Shown here: piece by piece, positions 7,781 to 10,490 of the stretch | Layout of the letters: each line of letters opens with the position of its first letter | How positions within the stretch are numbered: the first letter of the stretch is position 1 | Assembly (NCBI GenBank): GCA_016928125.1 | Contig: JAFGLK010000185.1 | Location: forward strand, 1-10,490 | DNA length: 10,490 nucleotides | From: Anaerolineae bacterium | GTDB taxonomy: Bacteria; Chloroflexota; Anaerolineae; UBA1429 | Direction: 5' to 3' | The notes under the pieces: generated by a model | The model's input: only the letters and a program-made list of their open reading frames with translations | The model's database searches: none | Told to the model about the DNA's origin: nothing | Translations under genes and position numbers: made by a program

Positions 7781-7825
7781 GAGATGGTGTCGCGCGGCAG
7801 CGCGAGCGTCTCGAAGTATTCTCTT

Positions 7826-7829
7826 GGAG
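7826..7829 (+). promoter_or_regulatory. Ribosome binding site fixing the selD start
   Basis: GGAG ends 6 nt before ATG 7836, and an in-frame TAG at 7830-7832 bars any earlier start in this frame. Together they place initiation at 7836, upstream of the UGA codon at 7914. Confidence 0.75.
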
Positions 7830-7835
7830 TAGGTC

Positions 7836-8915
7836 ATGATCAGTTGCGAGCCACGCAACCTGGCCGGCCCCGATGGCACCATTCGCCTCACCCAGCTCGC
7901 CAAAGCGGCCGGTTGAGGCGGCAAACGGGCGGCCGCCGCCCTGGCGCGTGTCACGCGCCATCTGGCCGATGTCTTTGTCGAGGCAGACTACCCCGATCTG
8001 CTGGTGGGCATGTCCATCGCGGATGATGCCGCGGTATGGAGGCTCGACGACGACCGCGCGCTGATCTTCACTGCGGACTTTTTCACCCCCGTGGTCGACG
8101 ATCCGTATGACTATGGCGCCATTGCGGCCGCCAACGCGCTCAGTGACATCTATGCCATGGGCGGCGAGCCCTTCCTGGCCCTCAACCTGGCCGCGTTTCC
8201 GGCCGAGTTGCCGGAGGAGATGATCGCGGGCATCTTGCGCGGCAGCGCCGAGAAAGTCAAGGAATCGGGCGCGATCATCGCCGGCGGACACACCATCGAC
8301 GATGACGAACCCAAGTTCGGCTTGGCTGTCGTGGGGCAGGTGCACCCGCAGCGCATTGGCACCAAGGCGGGCGCCATGCCGGGCGATCTTCTGATCCTGA
8401 CCAAACCCCTCGGAACGGGGATCATCACCACGGCCTACAAGGCCGACGAGGCTGAACTGGAGCACCTGGCCATCGCCACCGAGTGGATGAAGCGTCTGAA
8501 CAAAGACGCCGCTACGGCCCTCAAGGACGCCCCATTGCACGCGGTGACGGACATCACCGGCTTTGGCCTGCTGGGCCACGGCTGGGAGGTCGCCAGCAAG
8601 AGCGGTGTGGGCTTGAGGATTCTCTATGATGCGCTGCCTTTCCATCCTGGGGCCACGCATTATGCCGACGAATTGCTTTTTCCGGCGATGGCCAACAACA
8701 ACCAAGCTGATTACGGTGAGCACGTGCGCTTTGCCCCGCGACTCGAATATGAGCAACAGCTTCTCACGTTCTGCCCAGAGACATCTGGCGGGCTGTTCCT
8801 CTCGCTGACTCCCGACGAAGCGCAAGCCTTCCTGAAGCGCTATGCGGCCATGGGAGGGCAGGCTTGGCTCATCGGCGAGGCGATCGAGGGAGCCCCTCAT
8901 ATCGAGGTGGTCTAG
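7836..8915 (+). CDS. selD: Selenide, water dikinase SelD, itself a selenoprotein (UGA/Sec27)
   Basis: SelD makes selenophosphate from selenide and ATP in the cytosol, the selenium donor for Sec-tRNA and selenouridine. The gene reads 359 residues if the in-frame TGA at 7914-7916 is decoded as selenocysteine 27. The context RLTQLAKAAG-Sec-GGK matches the SelD N-terminal loop, where the catalytic Cys/Sec is followed by a conserved Lys (K30 here). After the TGA the frame continues into intact SelD: ADDAAVW (62-68, Mg-ATP ligands), TADFFTPVVDDP (79-90), NALSDIYAMGG (100-110), AGGHTID (149-155), and the C-terminal domain with ITGFGLLGH and the PETSGG loop. Length is close to the usual 345-360. Start ATG 7836 has GGAG 6 nt upstream. 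A call starting at GTG 8004 or ATG 8010 would lose the catalytic loop. A SECIS-like hairpin follows the TGA. No selA, selB or selC is in the window. A pseudogene or sequencing error is the alternative, but the TGA position argues strongly against it. Confidence 0.9.
7942..7960 (+). promoter_or_regulatory. Bacterial SECIS element of selD
   Basis: An 8-bp perfect stem (7942-7949 with 7953-7960, six G-C pairs) capped by the loop GUC. The G of the loop is 33 nt past the UGA, within the roughly 16-37 nt window known for bacterial SECIS elements, and G is the first loop base, as SelB recognition expects. A second hairpin (7927-7932 with 7936-7941, loop CCG) lies between the UGA and this one; its loop lacks an early G, so it fits less well. 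Confidence 0.7.
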
Positions 8916-8927
8916 CCACGCCTTCGG

Positions 8928-9398
8928 TCAGCATCGTAATGTGGCCAGCAAGCGCCTTGGGTGCAGCAGGAGATCGAGGGCCTCGCAGATGTCGCGGGTG
9001 ACCAAATCGGCTGCCCCAAGCGCTCGTGCAGAGGTCCCCTCACCTCCCAGCGTTGCGATGCCCAAAGTTGCCGCCTGGAGCATCAGGGCGTCATTGTGGC
9101 CATTGCCGATGGCGATGGTGCGCTCGGCGCCCAGAGCCAGCACGAATGCCTGCTTTTGCTCGGCCTCCTGACCGCGTTCCACAAGGGACCAGCTCACGCC
9201 TAGCCGTTGCGCGATGCCGCTCGCCGCACCATGGGTATCGGCTGTCAGCAGACGGATGCTGAGCTGCTCCCTCAGTGGCGCGAGGCGTTCTGCCACGCCA
9301 GGCACCAAGGCGCCGTCCAGGGCCAATGTGCCATTGAGATCCAGCACCAACTCGCTCCAGCCCATCTGTCCCATACCGGGGATATCCAAAGTGATCAA
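8928..9398 (-). CDS. HAD-superfamily protein, COG4087-like ('soluble P-type ATPase')
   Basis: A 156-residue cytosolic HAD-fold protein, probable phosphatase. Motif I is D20-L-N-G-T with Asn at the second position (usually Asp), motif II is Thr52 in LLTADT, motif III is probably Lys82, and motif IV is GNGHND (98-103). The N-terminus ITLDIPG and the DLNGTLALDG motif match the small family annotated as soluble P-type ATPase, whose members are about this long. The start is inferred to be TTG 9398, because family members begin at this point. A strong GGGGGGAGG lies upstream, but its GGAGG ends 12 nt from the TTG, longer than ideal. An ATG at 9479 would add 27 residues without family resemblance. 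It converges on selD with only 12 bp between the stops, and lies downstream of ilvE on the same strand. The physiological substrate is unknown. Confidence 0.72.
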   Translation of the reverse strand: MITLDIPGMGQMGWSELVLDLNGTLALDGALVPGVAERLAPLREQLSIRLLTADTHGAASGIAQRLGVSWSLVERGQEAEQKQAFVLALGAERTIAIGNGHNDALMLQAATLGIATLGGEGTSARALGAADLVTRDICEALDLLLHPRRLLATLRC

Positions 9399-9449
9399 GA
9401 CGCCAATTCGCCTCCCCCCTGACGTATCACACCAGGTGCTGTAGGCACA

Positions 9450-9489
9450 CAAGAGGCCCATGCTCCGAAGGCCAAGCACAGGCCCCTTG
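9450..9489 (-). other. Long hairpin between ilvE and the HAD gene
   Basis: On the minus strand a 15-bp stem (9489-9475 with 9464-9450) with three G-U pairs and a 10-nt loop containing CTTCGG. The wobbles pair only in minus-strand RNA, which fits a transcript running from ilvE toward the HAD gene. No U tract follows (TGTGTGCC), so it could be a processing or mRNA-stability element, or a weak terminator of ilvE. The rest of 9399-9575 shows no gene. Confidence 0.45.
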
Positions 9490-9575
9490 CAGCGGCTGGC
9501 CTGTATCTAGCGAGTCCGACTGCCGCCCCTCCAGCTCTTGCGCCGTGCCAAGCGCACCGGCCGCGAGCTGAGTCC

Positions 9576-10490
9576 TCACATCCCCGGCACGGCGGTGAGC
9601 CAGTGATGGCGATCGGGCGCCTCACCCCTGACGATCTTGAAGAACTCGGCCTGCAATTGGCCGGTGATCGGTCCGCGTCGCCCGGGGCCGATGACAATGT
9701 GATCCACCGAACGGATGGGCGAGATCTCGGCTGCGGTGCCCGAGAAGAACAACTCGTCGGCCACATAGAGCTGCTCGCGGGTGATCAGCATCTCGCGCAC
9801 CTCGTAGCCCAGATCGCGGGCCAGGGCGATGACGCAGTCGCGGGTGATACCGGCCAGGATCGAGGAAGCGAGAGGCGGCGTGTAGATGATCCCATCGCGC
9901 ACCAGGAAGAGGTTTTCGCCGCTGCCCTCGCTCACATAGCCATACGCATCCAGGGCGATGCCCTCCGCATAGCCGTGCTCGGCGGCCTCCATGCGGATCA
10001 ACTGTGAGTTCGTATAGTGGCCGCCCACCTTGGCCGATGCCGGCAGCGTCCCCGGCGCCATGCGCCGCCAGGAGGAGACGCCCACATCCACACCTTGCTC
10101 GAGAGCCTCCTCGCCCAGATAGGCGCCCCACTCCCAGGTCGCAATGATCATCTGCACCGGGCAGGTGAGGGGCATTACGCCCAATTGCCCATAGCCGCGA
10201 AAAATCAGCGGCCGGATGTAGCAGGAGCGCAGCTTGTTCTTGGCGATCGTATCCAGAATCGCTTTCGAGACCTGATCGGATGAGTAGGGTATCTCCATTC
10301 GATAGATCTTGCACGAGTCGAACATCCGTCGCACGTGGGAACCGAGACGAAACACCGCCGGACCGCTGGCCGTCTCATAGCAGCGAATGCCCTCAAAAAC
10401 ACTCGACCCGTAGTGCAGGGCATGAGAGAGCACGTGCACTTGGGCTTCATCCCAGGGCACAAACTGCCCATCGAACCAGATATAGTCGGA
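9576..10490 (-). CDS. ilvE: Branched-chain amino acid aminotransferase, 5' end outside window
   Basis: A class IV PLP-dependent aminotransferase that interconverts Leu, Ile and Val with their 2-oxo acids using glutamate/2-oxoglutarate, in the cytosol. 304 residues are visible and the frame is open at the right edge, entering at [15 protein letters not shown], which is near the usual N-terminus; only about 5-10 residues are probably missing. The GTG at 10460 is therefore not the true start. [17 protein letters not shown] is the family's signature near the N-terminus. The Schiff-base Lys is in [12 protein letters not shown] (Lys codon 10031-10029). The PLP-phosphate region follows as [11 protein letters not shown], then GITRD and the [12 protein letters not shown] loop. 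Total length would be close to the family's roughly 305-310. The HAD gene lies downstream on the same strand, 177 bp away, with a long hairpin between. Confidence 0.93.
   Translation of the reverse strand, partial: SDYIWFDGQFVPWDEAQVHVLSHALHYGSSVFEGIRCYETASGPAVFRLGSHVRRMFDSCKIYRMEIPYSSDQVSKAILDTIAKNKLRSCYIRPLIFRGYGQLGVMPLTCPVQMIIATWEWGAYLGEEALEQGVDVGVSSWRRMAPGTLPASAKVGGHYTNSQLIRMEAAEHGYAEGIALDAYGYVSEGSGENLFLVRDGIIYTPPLASSILAGITRDCVIALARDLGYEVREMLITREQLYVADELFFSGTAAEISPIRSVDHIVIGPGRRGPITGQLQAEFFKIVRGEAPDRHHWLTAVPGM

Noticed and set aside
7654..7835. tRNA-Sec or another small RNA in the divergent intergenic region
   Set aside because: No acceptor/T-arm pattern or GGTTCRA-like T-loop was found. 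The space is filled by two promoters and leaders.
7746..8900. Long antisense frame (384 codons) opposite selD
   Set aside because: It is a mirror of the GC-rich codon pattern of selD. It resembles no recognised family and overlaps the selD promoter and SECIS.
8916..8930. TGA at the end of the HAD gene as another Sec codon
   Set aside because: The frame beyond it runs into antisense of selD with no family resemblance, and the HAD domain is already complete.
9399..9575. tRNA or T-box leader between ilvE and the HAD gene
   Set aside because: It contains short inverted repeats (for example CAGCTC/GAGCTG on the minus strand) but no T-box specifier, tRNA cloverleaf or T-loop sequence.

Overview
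The window is GC-rich bacterial DNA with seven densely packed genes and one more cut by each edge's neighbour reading in, eight in all. No mobile elements, CRISPR arrays, rRNA or tRNA genes were seen. The gene content (a TGS-type nucleoside kinase, a ChlI-ChlD fusion chelatase, a DUF4139 protein with a long Thr/Glu/Pro linker, an EamA transporter with a PAP2-like tail, a COG4087-type HAD protein) resembles genomes of Chloroflexota, perhaps an Anaerolineae-like lineage. That is an inference from family resemblance, not a placement.

Layout. Positions 1-1440 (+) hold the 3' part of a uridine-kinase-like nucleoside kinase. It converges on a minus-strand block: bicupin protein (2169-1462) and secreted DUF4139 protein (3987-2236), the latter with its own near-consensus promoter, a strong ribosome binding site and a rho-independent-type terminator. 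Further right, still on the minus strand, lie the ChlI-ChlD fusion (7653-5614) and an EamA/PAP2-like membrane fusion (5617-4145), overlapping by a GTGA junction and so probably one operon. A 182-bp divergent region separates this operon from selD (7836-8915, +). It carries two sigma70-type promoters back to back and several inverted repeats. On the right, a COG4087-type HAD protein (9398-8928, -) lies downstream of ilvE (9576 to the right edge, -, 5' end outside the window).

Main result: two recoding signals in divergent neighbours. (1) selD reads through an in-frame UGA at 7914-7916, exactly at the catalytic Cys/Sec position of selenide, water dikinase. A hairpin with a GUC loop lies 33 nt downstream, as expected of a bacterial SECIS element. 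So SelD is probably itself a selenoprotein, and a conventional gene call would start at about 8004 and lose the catalytic N-terminus. (2) The chelatase gene has a run of nine A at 6575-6567, right between the AAA+ half and the VWA half. A -1 shift there meets TGA after one codon and a +1 shift meets TAG after three. One gene could therefore make both a ChlI-like small subunit of about 363 residues and the full 679-residue ChlD-like subunit, the architecture known as fs-chlD.

Functionally the genes are mostly housekeeping: nucleotide salvage, branched-chain amino acid metabolism, selenophosphate supply, and probable cobalt or magnesium insertion into a tetrapyrrole. The Sec reading implies SelA, SelB and tRNA-Sec elsewhere in the genome; none is in this window. 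Nor is a CobN/ChlH large chelatase subunit.
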